Shown here piece after piece: positions 18,630 through 26,596 of a stretch of DNA of 64,000 nucleotides. Position numbers and translations under genes: made by a program. The notes beneath the pieces are model-generated. The model was not told the DNA's origin, searched no databases, and saw nothing but the letters and a program-made list of their open reading frames with translations. The stretch is from Nocardioides jishulii (GTDB lineage: Bacteria > Actinomycetota > Actinomycetes > Propionibacteriales > Nocardioidaceae), in assembly GCF_006007965.1 (NCBI RefSeq), contig NZ_CP040748.1, forward strand, positions 744,001 through 808,000, read 5' to 3'. The stretch's first letter is position 1. Every line of letters starts with the position of its first letter.

Positions 18630-19694
18630 ACCATCGGAATCGTCGGACTTCCCAACGCTGGCAAGTCGACCCTCTTCAACGCCCTGACCAAGAACGACGT
18701 GCTCGCGGCGAACTACCCGTTCGCGACGATCGAGCCCAACGTCGGCGTCGTCGGCGTGCCGGACGAACGTCTCGCCAAGCTGGCCGAGATCTTCGGGTCG
18801 GAGAAGATCCTCCCGGCCACGGTCGAGTTCGTCGACATCGCCGGCATCGTCCGCGGCGCCTCGCAGGGTGAGGGACTGGGCAACAAGTTCCTCTCCCACA
18901 TCCGCGAGTCAGCCGCGATCTGCCAGGTGACCCGCGTCTTCCGCGACGAGGACGTCACCCACGTCGACGGTGAGGTCAACCCGGGCAACGACATCTCCAC
19001 GATCCAGACCGAGCTGATCCTGGCCGACCTGGAGACCGTCGAGAAGTCGGTCATGCGCCTCGAGAAGGAGTCGCGCAAGAACAAGGAGCTCGTCGCCAAC
19101 CTCGAGGCCGCCAAGGCTGCCCAGGAGGCGCTCGAGGCCGGTACGCCGATCATCGCGACCGACATCGACCGCTCGCTGCTGCGTGAGCTCTCGCTGCTCA
19201 CCGCGAAGCCCTTCATCTACGTCTTCAACTGCGACGCCGACGAGCTGCACGACGAGGAGCTCAAGGCGAAGATGCGCGAGCTGGTCGCTCCCGCCGAGGC
19301 GATCTTCCTCGACGCCAAGTTCGAGTCCGAGCTGATCGAGCTCGACGACGAGGAGGCGGCCGAGTTCCTGGCCGAGGCCGGCGTCACCGAGCCCGGCCTC
19401 GAGATCCTGGCCCGCGTCGGCTTCGACACCCTCGGCCTGCAGACCTACCTGACGGCTGGTCCGAAGGAGACCCGCGCCTGGACGATCAAGAAGGGCGCCA
19501 CCGCTCCCGAGGCCGCCGGCGTGATCCACACGGACTTCCAGAAGGGCTTCATCAAGGCCGAGATCGTCTCCTTCGACGACCTCGTCGCCGCGGGCACCAT
19601 GGCCAAGGCCAAGGAAGCCGGCAAGGTCCGCATGGAGGGCAAGGACTACGTGATGGCTGACGGTGACGTGGTGGAGTTCCGCTTCAACGTCTGA
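18621..19694 (+). CDS. ychF: Ribosome-associated ATPase YchF (OLA1 family)
   Basis: A 357-residue Obg-family P-loop protein that hydrolyses ATP rather than GTP and binds the ribosome. Walker A GLPNAGKST is at residues 9-17, followed by the switch stretch VEFVDIAGIVRGAS. FNCDAD replaces the usual NKxD, as expected for an ATPase. A C-terminal TGS-like domain ends FRFNV. Leaderless GTG at 18621. The 3' end is a site of integration: its last codons and stop recur at 21003-21025. Confidence 0.95.
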   Translation: MALTIGIVGLPNAGKSTLFNALTKNDVLAANYPFATIEPNVGVVGVPDERLAKLAEIFGSEKILPATVEFVDIAGIVRGASQGEGLGNKFLSHIRESAAICQVTRVFRDEDVTHVDGEVNPGNDISTIQTELILADLETVEKSVMRLEKESRKNKELVANLEAAKAAQEALEAGTPIIATDIDRSLLRELSLLTAKPFIYVFNCDADELHDEELKAKMRELVAPAEAIFLDAKFESELIELDDEEAAEFLAEAGVTEPGLEILARVGFDTLGLQTYLTAGPKETRAWTIKKGATAPEAAGVIHTDFQKGFIKAEIVSFDDLVAAGTMAKAKEAGKVRMEGKDYVMADGDVVEFRFNV

Positions 19695-19698
19695 TTCG
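19676..19698 (+). repeat. Left attachment-site repeat (attL-like), inside ychF
   Basis: Covers the last codons and stop of ychF, plus four bases. It differs from the copy at 21003-21025 at two positions; the first 15 bases are identical. Confidence 0.65.
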
Positions 19699-20017
19699 GC
19701 GCGTTTGCGCAGGTCAGAGGGGAGCGCGCCCCTGCCGGTCCGCACAGAGTCCGCAAGAAGTTCTCGCCGGAGGTGCCCAGGCGGGCGTGTTGCCGGCCCA
19801 ATAGCGGCGGCGAGTCTCGAGTGGCGGTTTTGCGGGAAGGTTCGCGTGCATACCTCCCGTCGCGTCGACCCGTCGAACTTGCCGCTGATGGAGAACGGTC
19901 GATCATCGGTCGCGCCTGCCCACGTGCGACTGAGCAATCTTCTAGGCTCGGCACTACCAACGTGAGGCCGATCACGATCGCTGGATCAATCCACGTGAGG
20001 TTAGGAGGGGGATCCAG
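19695..20017. other. Non-coding start of the element remnant
   Basis: About 320 bases with no credible gene. It holds one arm-type repeat (19736-19761) and, near its end, TAGGCT in a promoter-like setting followed by the ribosome site AGGAGG (20003-20009) of the SIR2-like gene. Confidence 0.55.
19736..19761 (+). repeat. Arm-type direct repeat, left copy
   Basis: A 26-base sequence with two GTCCGCA words and ending CAAGAAGT, matching 20855-20880 at 23 of 26 positions. Its place next to the left attachment repeat fits an integrase arm-binding site. That role is inferred. Confidence 0.5.
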
Positions 20018-20434
20018 TTGGTTGGTCACGACCCGTACGACCTCATTGGGAGGCTCCGCGGCCACTTGTCGGCGCCCGATGCTCCGTTGTCCTTCCTAAT
20101 GGGTGCTGGCACCTCAAGCGCGGTGAATGTTGCGCCGGTGCCTGCCGGCGGTGGGGCTCGCCCATACACGCCGCTCATCCCGGCGATTGCCGGGCTGACC
20201 GAGCAGGTGAGGAAGATGTGCGTCGATGCGGACCCGCGGTTCGAGGGCACGCGACAGTCCACGTCCCCGGACGAGTCGACCGGACGGCAGGCGCAGCACC
20301 CCGGGAATCATCGGGTCCCACGTCCGAGTCACGGACCGCAGCCTATTGCGACCAGCCGGGCGGACCCGTCCCGCAGACGATCGGTAATCGAAACGCTTCG
20401 ACCTATGCCAGTGAGTCGTCGTATGCGGCTGTAA
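20018..20434 (+). pseudogene. Truncated SIR2-like defence protein
   Basis: Starts with TTG at 20018, eight bases after a strong AGGAGG. About the first 70 residues look like the N-terminus of a SIR2-family protein of the bacterial defence type: DLIGRLRGHL, then the nucleotide-binding FLMGAGTS (GAGTS at residues 29-33), then PLIPAIAGLTEQV. After about residue 72 the frame turns to Arg/Pro/Ser-rich sequence without family features and stops at 20434. Intact homologues run for several hundred residues, so this is a cut-off and probably frameshifted fragment. Such SIR2 proteins usually deplete NAD or pair with HerA-type ATPases during phage infection. No such partner is present here. Confidence 0.65.
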
Positions 20435-20771
20435 GAGTGCCACCAGCGCTTCCGGTATTCACTACGCCGACGGGTTCGATGAGCACGGCGTGGACCTCGC
20501 CGTCAGCGATTGGGCAGTGCTCAACGCCGCGCGGAACGACGAACATCTGGCCAGGACGAAGAGTGACGTCGCCATCGCGCAGTTGGATGGTCAACTCGCC
20601 GTCGATCACGAGAAACAGCTCGTCAGTGTCGTCATGGGTGTGCCACACGAACTCGCCCTTGAGCTTTACGACCTTGACCTCGTAGTCGTTCAACCGCGCC
20701 ACCACCTTCGGCGACCAATGCTCGGAGAACGACAAGAACTTCCCAGCGAGGTCTATGGGTACGTTGGTCAT
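20403..20771 (-). CDS. Cupin-domain protein
   Basis: A 122-residue single-domain cupin. Both motifs are visible: G(X)5HXH(X)3-4E(X)6G as GEFVWHTHDDTDELFLVIDG near residues 44-63, and a second with PGQMFVVPRGVEHCP near 80-95. A metal site is therefore likely. The substrate is unknown; small cupins of this type are often isomerases or binding proteins. ATG at 20771 lacks a ribosome site but has CAAACT five bases upstream; GTG at 20786 is an alternative. It lies inside the element remnant and its end overlaps the SIR2 fragment on the other strand. Confidence 0.75.
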   Translation of the reverse strand: MTNVPIDLAGKFLSFSEHWSPKVVARLNDYEVKVVKLKGEFVWHTHDDTDELFLVIDGELTIQLRDGDVTLRPGQMFVVPRGVEHCPIADGEVHAVLIEPVGVVNTGSAGGTLTAAYDDSLA

Positions 20772-20854
20772 GGGCAAGTTTGACACACACCAGGTCGGTC
20801 AGGCTCGGTCCTAAGCGGATCGGCTTGCGGAGCAGGGACACACCGAGCGCGGCG

Positions 20855-20880
20855 CGGTCCGCAAGTAGTCCGCAAGAAGT
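20855..20880 (+). repeat. Arm-type direct repeat, right copy
   Basis: The same 26-base sequence as 19736-19761 with three differing bases in the middle, in the same orientation, about 120 bases from the right attachment repeat. Confidence 0.5.
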
Positions 20881-21002
20881 CCAGCTGATACCGATCCTCG
20901 CCAACGACCACCAACGCTCTGGCGCACGCATAAGCGCAGGGCAGGCCGTGTTCTCCGACTCCGACCAACGATGACCACCAACAGCCGAAACCCCGCGTGA
21001 TC

Positions 21003-21025
21003 GTTCCGCTTCAACGTGTGAATCG
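21003..21025 (+). repeat. Right attachment-site repeat (attR-like)
   Basis: Repeats the ychF 3' end. In frame it reads TTC CGC TTC AAC GTG TGA, encoding FRFNV and a stop. This supports a former ychF terminus displaced by the insertion. Confidence 0.65.
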
Positions 21026-21261
21026 CGCTTTCACAGGACAGGGGGCGACCCGGTCTGCGGGGAGTGTGTATCCCTCATATCGGGCACAAGACGCAACTGC
21101 GGGACGGACTCCGGCGAATACGTCTGAGGGTCAAGACCCCACCTCTCCCAACTGGTATCGGCCCACGCGGAGTGCCGGACTGTGAGGATCGATCCGTGGT
21201 GTCGACTCGCCGCGGTGAATCGCCGCCCTGTGGCTATGGCTGCAGCGTAGTGTCGTCCTCC

Positions 21262-22704
21262 ATGCGGACCTGCGACTCTCATCGCATTACAGGTTGGTGG
21301 TTCCTTCCACACGCACCCGAGTTGCGCGCCCCGGGTGTCTTGACTTGGACTCCGAGCACCGGCGCGGAATTGGAACTCATCGGGGGACTGCAGGGAGGCG
21401 ACCACCGGACGATGGGCGTCCCTATCGATCAAGCCGATCCGTCTGTTCTTTTGGCCAACGGGGGCACGGTCTACGGCGAGACCGCTACCGGTAAGCGGGT
21501 CACGCTCTGGGATGCCGAACGCTACAAGTACGCGGCAGACGGCGGTGGTCGGACGCAGGAGGAGTTCTGGCATTCTCCATGGGTCTGCATTGGGGCTCAT
21601 CTCTTGTCCGCCGACGAAAGATCCCTGACAGGCGTTCGGATCGCTGTGGACGATCTCTACTATCTCACCGGTGACGGGCGTTTCTGTGCGCCGCAGTGGG
21701 CCCAGATCGAGGGTGTTGATCGGCCAGGCGAACAGCAGCAAGACGGGACATCCGTGTTCCCGTACATCATCCCTGTCATCGGCGGTCTCAAAGCCGACGT
21801 CGCTGTTGGGTCGACCTCTTCCGCTACCTACAGCGTGTACACCACCGCGTCGCGTCCCTGGCGCAGCAACGCGACCGAGGCCATGCCTGACCTGAAGCTC
21901 GAGCTCATGACCAATCGCACGCGCTCCGGTCCAAGCATCACCTTGAAGGTTGATGCATGGGCACGGATCGGCCCCCTCTCCTCCCCGGCCAGCGCTCGGG
22001 ACCTCCTGCAGGAGACCCACCCGCTGCTTGCGTTAATGGCTCTCACGACCTTCGCGAAGGCTGGCGTGGCGTCCTTGGAGGCGACGTCAACCGTGGGCGA
22101 GGAAATCTCGCTGTTGTGTCATCTGGGACACCCTGGAAGGCCCGAATCGAGGGCGACGAGGGGGCTCGTCTTTGCATTCCACGATGTGAGCCTCGAGTCG
22201 TTCATGGTCACGTGGGATCGGCTTGGCGAAGGACCGCAAGCACGCTACGCGCGGAACATGACTATCGGGCTAATCGGGCATTCGCCCACCATGGTCGAGG
22301 AACACATTGCTCAAGTCCTGGGTGCTGCGGAGGGTTTTCACCGTTGGTGTTTGCAAGGGGGGAATAACCCGACGCTGCAGGAACGACTAATCGACCTGCA
22401 TGACCGCCTTCCCGGGCAGATCCAGGCCCTGATTGGGCTAGACGAGGTAAAGGACAAGTGGGCCGACTGGGCTGTCTGGGCACGAAACAACGTTGACCAT
22501 GGCGGCGCGAAGAATCACCGAGACGTAGCGGACTTCTACCACCTCAAGGTGATCGCCGACTCCGTGCGGTTAGTTACATATCTCGCCGCCCTACAGGAGT
22601 TCGACGTTCCCGGTGAGGTCATCATAGAGGCACTCCGCAATCACCCCAGGCTGAGCGTCCTTGCGAAGAGGACAGCAGAAATCGCGAACCTGCCGGCGCT
22701 GTGA
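21262..22704 (+). CDS. ApeA-like anti-phage protein with C-terminal HEPN domain
   Basis: A 480-residue protein. The N-terminal part (about 8-330) starts with GWWFLPHA...PGVLTW...LELIGG, the pattern of the ApeA N-terminal domain. The C-terminal part is helical, with RNNVDHGG at R408 to H413. That is the R-x4-H RNase signature of HEPN toxins of the Apea type. ApeA proteins act as single-gene abortive-infection systems, probably cleaving RNA on phage sensing. GC is visibly lower than in neighbouring genes. ATG at 21262 has no ribosome site but TAGTGT lies eight bases upstream. Its stop abuts a broken yqeB. Confidence 0.75.
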   Translation: MRTCDSHRITGWWFLPHAPELRAPGVLTWTPSTGAELELIGGLQGGDHRTMGVPIDQADPSVLLANGGTVYGETATGKRVTLWDAERYKYAADGGGRTQEEFWHSPWVCIGAHLLSADERSLTGVRIAVDDLYYLTGDGRFCAPQWAQIEGVDRPGEQQQDGTSVFPYIIPVIGGLKADVAVGSTSSATYSVYTTASRPWRSNATEAMPDLKLELMTNRTRSGPSITLKVDAWARIGPLSSPASARDLLQETHPLLALMALTTFAKAGVASLEATSTVGEEISLLCHLGHPGRPESRATRGLVFAFHDVSLESFMVTWDRLGEGPQARYARNMTIGLIGHSPTMVEEHIAQVLGAAEGFHRWCLQGGNNPTLQERLIDLHDRLPGQIQALIGLDEVKDKWADWAVWARNNVDHGGAKNHRDVADFYHLKVIADSVRLVTYLAALQEFDVPGEVIIEALRNHPRLSVLAKRTAEIANLPAL

Positions 22705-22705
22705 C

Positions 22706-23033
22706 GAGCTGCTCAGCTCTTTCGACAACGCCTGGTTGGTCTGGGGGCGCCCGCTCCTGGGCCTCGGCGCGGGAATGGCGCTGGCTGGGTGGACCCTCTT
22801 CGACTCGCCGGTCCTGCACATCAGCAGCGGGGGGATCAAGGTCCAGCGTCGTGGCGAGGTCCAACGGGTCATCGACCGCAGCAAGGTGTGCGATCTACCG
22901 CCGTGGGGGCACATTCGTGATCGAGACGGACGGCGGCCGCACGCTGTTCGAGGGCGACATCGAGGGTGACCGCGACGAGATCCGTGACGCCTTCGTCTCC
23001 CAGGGCTATCCGTGGGAGGGCGCACGCGAGTGA
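22706..23033 (+). pseudogene. 5'-truncated and frameshifted yqeB-like gene
   Basis: Directly after the ApeA-like stop comes sequence resembling the second half of a YqeB-family membrane protein: SSFDNAWLVWGRPLLGLG, then SPVLHISSGGIKVQRRGEV. The frame breaks near 22886-22890. The next frame continues AIYRRGGTFVIETDGGRTLF and ends GYPWEGA. The first half of the gene, with its start, is missing. It marks the right edge of the accessory region, where an insertion or deletion removed the 5' part. Confidence 0.7.
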
Positions 23034-23035
23034 GC

Positions 23036-23076
23036 GCGAGCCGCCAGCGAGATATCCGTAGGCGCCTGCGGCTCGC
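23036..23076 (+). terminator. Possible terminator after the yqeB remnant
   Basis: Inverted repeat GCGAGCCGC / GCGGCTCGC with a 23-base loop, directly after the stop. The long loop and lack of a T run make this uncertain. Confidence 0.35.
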
Positions 23077-23252
23077 ACTGGCTACTCTGGTGCCGGTGGC
23101 TCACACCACCGACAGCACTTCCAGGTGAAGACCACCTGAATCATCGCGGAGAGGCCTGAGCACTTCAGGACACGTCCGGGGTGGGGTGCGGCGCACCAAT
23201 GCGCCGACTTCATCCAGCCGATGCTCGACATCGGCCGACGAGAGGACCTGAC

Positions 23253-23606
23253 ATGTCTTCGAAGGACGAGAAGAACCTCGCCCAGGTGATCGACAAGATC
23301 GCGACGATGGACGAGCCGCAACGGTCGACGATGCAGCGTGTGCACGACATCATCGTGTCCGTCGCCCCCGACCTGAAGCCGCGGATCTGGTACGGAATGC
23401 CCGCCTATGCACTGTCGGCGAGCACGCCAGCGCTGGTGACGCTGCGCAATGACGAACGTCTGAACCTCGCCCTCACGGAAAAGGTTGAGCTCCGGCCAGC
23501 CGGGGGCGCGGACGGTGCGCTGATGCCGGCTGCCTGGTACTTCGAGACCGTGGACGAGGACACCGAGAAGCGGATCGCCGAGATCGTGCGCGCCGTGGTC
23601 TCCTGA
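23253..23606 (+). CDS. DUF1801 / YdhG-like protein
   Basis: A 117-residue protein with the DUF1801 fold: an N-terminal helix with the IVSVAPDLKPRIWYGMPAYAL motif, then beta strands (LVTLRNDERLNLALT). Family members such as YdhG/FraI have been proposed as iron chaperones, but that role is not shown for this type. ATG at 23253 follows GAGAGGA at a normal distance. It is monocistronic, with a clear hairpin downstream. Confidence 0.75.
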   Translation: MSSKDEKNLAQVIDKIATMDEPQRSTMQRVHDIIVSVAPDLKPRIWYGMPAYALSASTPALVTLRNDERLNLALTEKVELRPAGGADGALMPAAWYFETVDEDTEKRIAEIVRAVVS

Positions 23607-23624
23607 CGCCCGTCCCGCACCTGC

Positions 23625-23658
23625 AAGACTCCCGGTCACCCCGGTGGCCGGGAGTCTT
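23625..23658 (+). terminator. Terminator after the DUF1801 gene
   Basis: AAGACTCCCGG and CCGGGAGTCTT form an 11-bp stem that continues inward as CACC/GGTG after one T-G mismatch, 18 bases past the stop. There is only a short TT at the end. Confidence 0.7.
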
Positions 23659-23751
23659 CGCGTGGGCCGGTGCCTCGGGCCGAAACTCGTGACGAGACGT
23701 CCCAACCTTTCGCGCCCCAGTTTCCGTTGATCGGGTGAAAGGGAGGTGGAC

Positions 23752-24279
23752 GTGTCACGAGACGACGAGTTCGGCGCGTACGTCGCAGCGCGGCGACCGC
23801 ACCTGTACCGCAGCGCGTGGTTGCTCTGCGGCGACCAGCACCGCGCCGAGGACCTCGTCCAGGACGCGCTGACGAAGCTGTACCTGGCGTGGCCGCGCGT
23901 GCACCGCATGGCGAACGTCGAGGCGTACGTACGTCGAATGCTGGTCAACGGGCACATCGACGAGTCGCGCCGGCCGTGGCGCCGGGAGCACACGACGTAC
24001 GAGCTCCCGGACGCCCCGGCAGCGCAGCCGCCCGGCGAGGAGGCCGACGAGCTCTGGACGGCGCTGCGTGCGCTCCCGCCGGGACAACGGCGCGTGGTCG
24101 TCCTGCGTCACTACTGGGGCCTGTCGGTCGAGGAGACCGCCGGCGACCTCAACGTCAGCGTCGGCACCGTGAAGAGCCAGACGTCCGCCGCCCTCACGGC
24201 CCTGCGCCGTGCGCTCCTGACCGAACCCGCGTCCGCCGTCACCTCGATGACCGCCACCACCCAGGGAGATGCCCGATGA
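23752..24279 (+). CDS. SigE-family ECF RNA polymerase sigma factor
   Basis: A 175-residue sigma factor. Region 2 is seen as YRSAWLLCGDQHRAEDLVQDALTKLYLAW (about 20-48) and region 4 as LPPGQRRVVVLRHYWGLSVEETAGDLNVSVGTVKSQ (about 105-145). This is the compact two-domain SigE-70 actinobacterial type. GTG at 23752 is five bases after AAAGGGAGG; GTG at 23746 lies within that site. It overlaps the next gene (ATGA), which is likely its regulator. Confidence 0.92.
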   Translation: MSRDDEFGAYVAARRPHLYRSAWLLCGDQHRAEDLVQDALTKLYLAWPRVHRMANVEAYVRRMLVNGHIDESRRPWRREHTTYELPDAPAAQPPGEEADELWTALRALPPGQRRVVVLRHYWGLSVEETAGDLNVSVGTVKSQTSAALTALRRALLTEPASAVTSMTATTQGDAR

Positions 24280-25130
24280 TCGACCACGACCAGCTCACCG
24301 CCCGGCTCCACGACCTGGGCCAACGGGCTCCGCTGCCGGCTGCCGACCCGGACCTGGACCTTCGTCGGGGCCGCGCCGCGCGTCGCCGCCGCTTGGCCCG
24401 CCGTGTTGCCGGGACCGCGACGGCGTTCGTGGTGGTGGGGGTGGCCGCGACGCAGCTTCCAGTCTTCGAGGTGTCGGGCGAGCCCGGCGGTAGCGCCCTG
24501 GCTCCCGCGTCGGAGCCTTCCGCGACGCAGCGCCAGACCCCCACCCCGGCACCGATGACGTGCGGCGACCTCGCGGCCATGGCTCGGCAGACCCCTGCTC
24601 AGCCCACCCAGACCCCGGCCCAGAAGGCGGCGCTCGCTGCCTACCGGCAGGCCGCCGCTGCGATCCTCGATCCGTCCGGCCAGCACTTCGACCACGCTGA
24701 GATCCGTCAGGGGAACGGCATCCAGTCCAAGACCTGGTGTGATCCGGTGACCGACGAGTACAGGGCGATGGCGCTCGGCACCAAGATCGGCTGGAGGGAG
24801 GGCGGGGCTCTCGGCGTGGTGCAGATCGAGGTCGTCTCTCCCCAGGACGAGGAAGGGCCACAGGCGCTTTTCCTCCACGACGGCTGGACCGCCTACGACG
24901 GTGAGCTGCCTGAGGGCGCCGCCCGAGCACGGGTGACCAGCTTCAGCGAGTCGGGAGGTGGCCACGCGGTGGTCGTCGACCGGATCGACGGGCTCGTCGT
25001 GGCAGTCGAGGCCAGCGGCGTCTTCGGCAACAACGCAGCCCCCGGAGCTGCGGCCGTCACCCGTCTGCCCGCGGTGGAACGGCTCCTGACGCTCGCGGCC
25101 AGCTCGCGGCTCACGCTTCCCCAGGGCTGA
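24276..25130 (+). CDS. Membrane-anchored partner of the sigma factor
   Basis: A 284-residue protein. About 45 cytoplasmic residues, rich in Arg, precede one membrane helix (about 46-66), a Pro/Ala/Thr-rich linker and an outside domain with two cysteines. No zinc-binding anti-sigma HxxxCxxC motif was seen. Position and topology suggest an anti-sigma factor or sensor, as in other SigE-type pairs. Its last 20 bases overlap the convergent hydrolase gene. Confidence 0.65.
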   Translation: MIDHDQLTARLHDLGQRAPLPAADPDLDLRRGRAARRRRLARRVAGTATAFVVVGVAATQLPVFEVSGEPGGSALAPASEPSATQRQTPTPAPMTCGDLAAMARQTPAQPTQTPAQKAALAAYRQAAAAILDPSGQHFDHAEIRQGNGIQSKTWCDPVTDEYRAMALGTKIGWREGGALGVVQIEVVSPQDEEGPQALFLHDGWTAYDGELPEGAARARVTSFSESGGGHAVVVDRIDGLVVAVEASGVFGNNAAPGAAAVTRLPAVERLLTLAASSRLTLPQG

Positions 25131-25893
25131 CGCCCTGTGGGCGGCACGACTCTGCGATGAGCTCGGCGCACGCCTGGGGGTCGTCGATCATCGGCACGTG
25201 GCCGGTGCCGGGCAGGACGACGTGCCGGGCGCCGGGCACGATCCGCCGGGCGACGTCGCCGTTGACCTGCTGCGAGAAGATCCGGTCGTGCTCCGGCCAC
25301 GCGAGCGTGATGGGGCACGGCGGCGGGTCCAGGGGCGCGATCGCCTCGGTCGTGGACAGGAGGTCCAACCCCGCGGTGCACCCCAGCAGGTCGGTCGCGG
25401 CCACGCTGGCAGCCTGCGGAGTGAGCCGGTCGCCGCGCACGGCGATGTCGCGCATGCTGAGACGTCGTACGAGGCCGGAGCGCATCGCCAGCGGCGCCAC
25501 GGGTGCGCTGACCAGGGTCAGGCGTCGTACGAAGTGCAGGCGAGCACGTGACGCCTCCTGGTCGGAGGAGCCCGGGGTCCAGAACCCGGCGGGCGACAGT
25601 GCGCACACCGACCGCGCCCGACCTCGTCGGGCCAGCTCGATCCCCATCCACCCGCCGAGGCTGTTGCCGGCCACGTGCACGGTGTCGAGACCCAGGTCGT
25701 CGAGGTGCCGCTCGGCGTGGTCGGTCAGCCGAGAGACCGTCGCGCGCCCCTCCAGCAATGGGCCACCACGGTGACCCGCGGCCGTGGGGGTCAGCACCTC
25801 GAACTGCTCCGCCAGCAGCGGCGCGACCTCCGACCATGCGTTGGCGGACATCATCACTCCGTGCAGGAGCAGCAACGGTGGGTGTTCAGGCAT
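25111..25893 (-). CDS. Alpha/beta-hydrolase
   Basis: A 260-residue hydrolase with an HG oxyanion motif (LLLLHGVMMS), the nucleophile elbow GNSLGG with S78, an acidic residue in WPEHDRIF and the catalytic His in GTGHVPM. The substrate is not predictable; it resembles esterase or haloperoxidase-like members. ATG at 25893 follows GGGAGGA. Confidence 0.88.
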   Translation of the reverse strand: MPEHPPLLLLHGVMMSANAWSEVAPLLAEQFEVLTPTAAGHRGGPLLEGRATVSRLTDHAERHLDDLGLDTVHVAGNSLGGWMGIELARRGRARSVCALSPAGFWTPGSSDQEASRARLHFVRRLTLVSAPVAPLAMRSGLVRRLSMRDIAVRGDRLTPQAASVAATDLLGCTAGLDLLSTTEAIAPLDPPPCPITLAWPEHDRIFSQQVNGDVARRIVPGARHVVLPGTGHVPMIDDPQACAELIAESCRPQGVSPGEA

Positions 25894-25973
25894 GGCAGGT
25901 CCTCCCGTCTGTGGCAGTGGAAGCACCCTCTCCTTCATTGCTTCGCCCCGCAACCGGACCTACCGTGACTTGG

Positions 25974-26531
25974 GTGATGGTCCGAGACGCCACCGAGCGC
26001 GACTGGCCCGCGATCTATCCGTTCTTCAACGAGATCGTGGCCCAGGGACACTCGTTCGCCTACCCCGAGGACCTGACCGCCGAGCAGGCCCGCGGCTGGT
26101 GGATGGAGCCACCTCCGGGGCGCACCGTCGTGGCGACGGAGGGCCCGACAGTGCTCGGCAGCGCGAAGATGGGTCCGAACCGGCCGGGCCGCGGAGCCCA
26201 CGTGGCCACGGCCAGCTTCATGGTCGATCCCCAGCACTCCCGCCGCGGTGTCGGCCGGGCTCTCGGCGAGCACGTCATCGACTGGGCGCGCACCAACGGC
26301 TACCGGAGCATCCAGTTCAATGCCGTCGTCGAGCTGAACGAGGCCGCGGTCCGCCTGTGGTCGTCGCTGGGGTTCCTGGTGCTCACCACGGTCCCTGAGG
26401 CCTTCGACCATGCCGACTACGGGCTGGTGGGGCTGCACGTGATGTACCTCGACCTCGGGGGCGACGACCCTGCCGACGCGGCTCCGGAGACTCCGACATC
26501 GGGCGTGGGCCGGGGTTCCGGGTCGCCCTGA
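25974..26531 (+). CDS. GNAT-family N-acetyltransferase
   Basis: A 185-residue GNAT. The acetyl-CoA loop is DPQHSRRGVGRALGEHV (Q-x2-R-G-x-G/A), followed by an ELNEAAVRLWSSLGF stretch typical of C-terminal GNAT strands. It looks like the PhnO/phosphinothricin-acetyltransferase-like class that acts on small amines. GTG at 25974 (or the next codon, ATG) is seven bases after TACCGT. The C-terminal 20 residues are low-complexity. Confidence 0.8.
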   Translation: MMVRDATERDWPAIYPFFNEIVAQGHSFAYPEDLTAEQARGWWMEPPPGRTVVATEGPTVLGSAKMGPNRPGRGAHVATASFMVDPQHSRRGVGRALGEHVIDWARTNGYRSIQFNAVVELNEAAVRLWSSLGFLVLTTVPEAFDHADYGLVGLHVMYLDLGGDDPADAAPETPTSGVGRGSGSP

Positions 26532-26596
26532 AAGAGCGTTTACTCGATCACGTGGCGCCCGCCACGACGGGAGACCCCCACGAGGAGCTGGTCACC

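Larger units (their letters stand above)
19676..21025. mobile_element. Remnant of an integrative element in the 3' end of ychF
   Basis: Bounded by 23-base direct repeats (19676-19698 and 21003-21025, 21 of 23 identical) made of the ychF end. The right copy still reads in frame F-R-F-N-V-stop, so it looks like the original gene end, with the left copy brought by the element. Just inside each end sits a copy of a 26-base repeat of the kind used as integrase arm sites. The interior has visibly lower GC than its surroundings, a truncated SIR2-like gene and a cupin gene. No integrase remains. Confidence 0.65.
20787..21261. other. Non-coding stretch across the right end of the element
   Basis: About 475 bases with no supported gene. 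It contains the right arm-type repeat, the right attachment repeat and, at 21017-21035, the inverted repeat TGTGAA-N7-TTCACA overlapping it, perhaps the original hairpin after ychF. From 21036 it leads into the ApeA-like gene. Confidence 0.55.
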
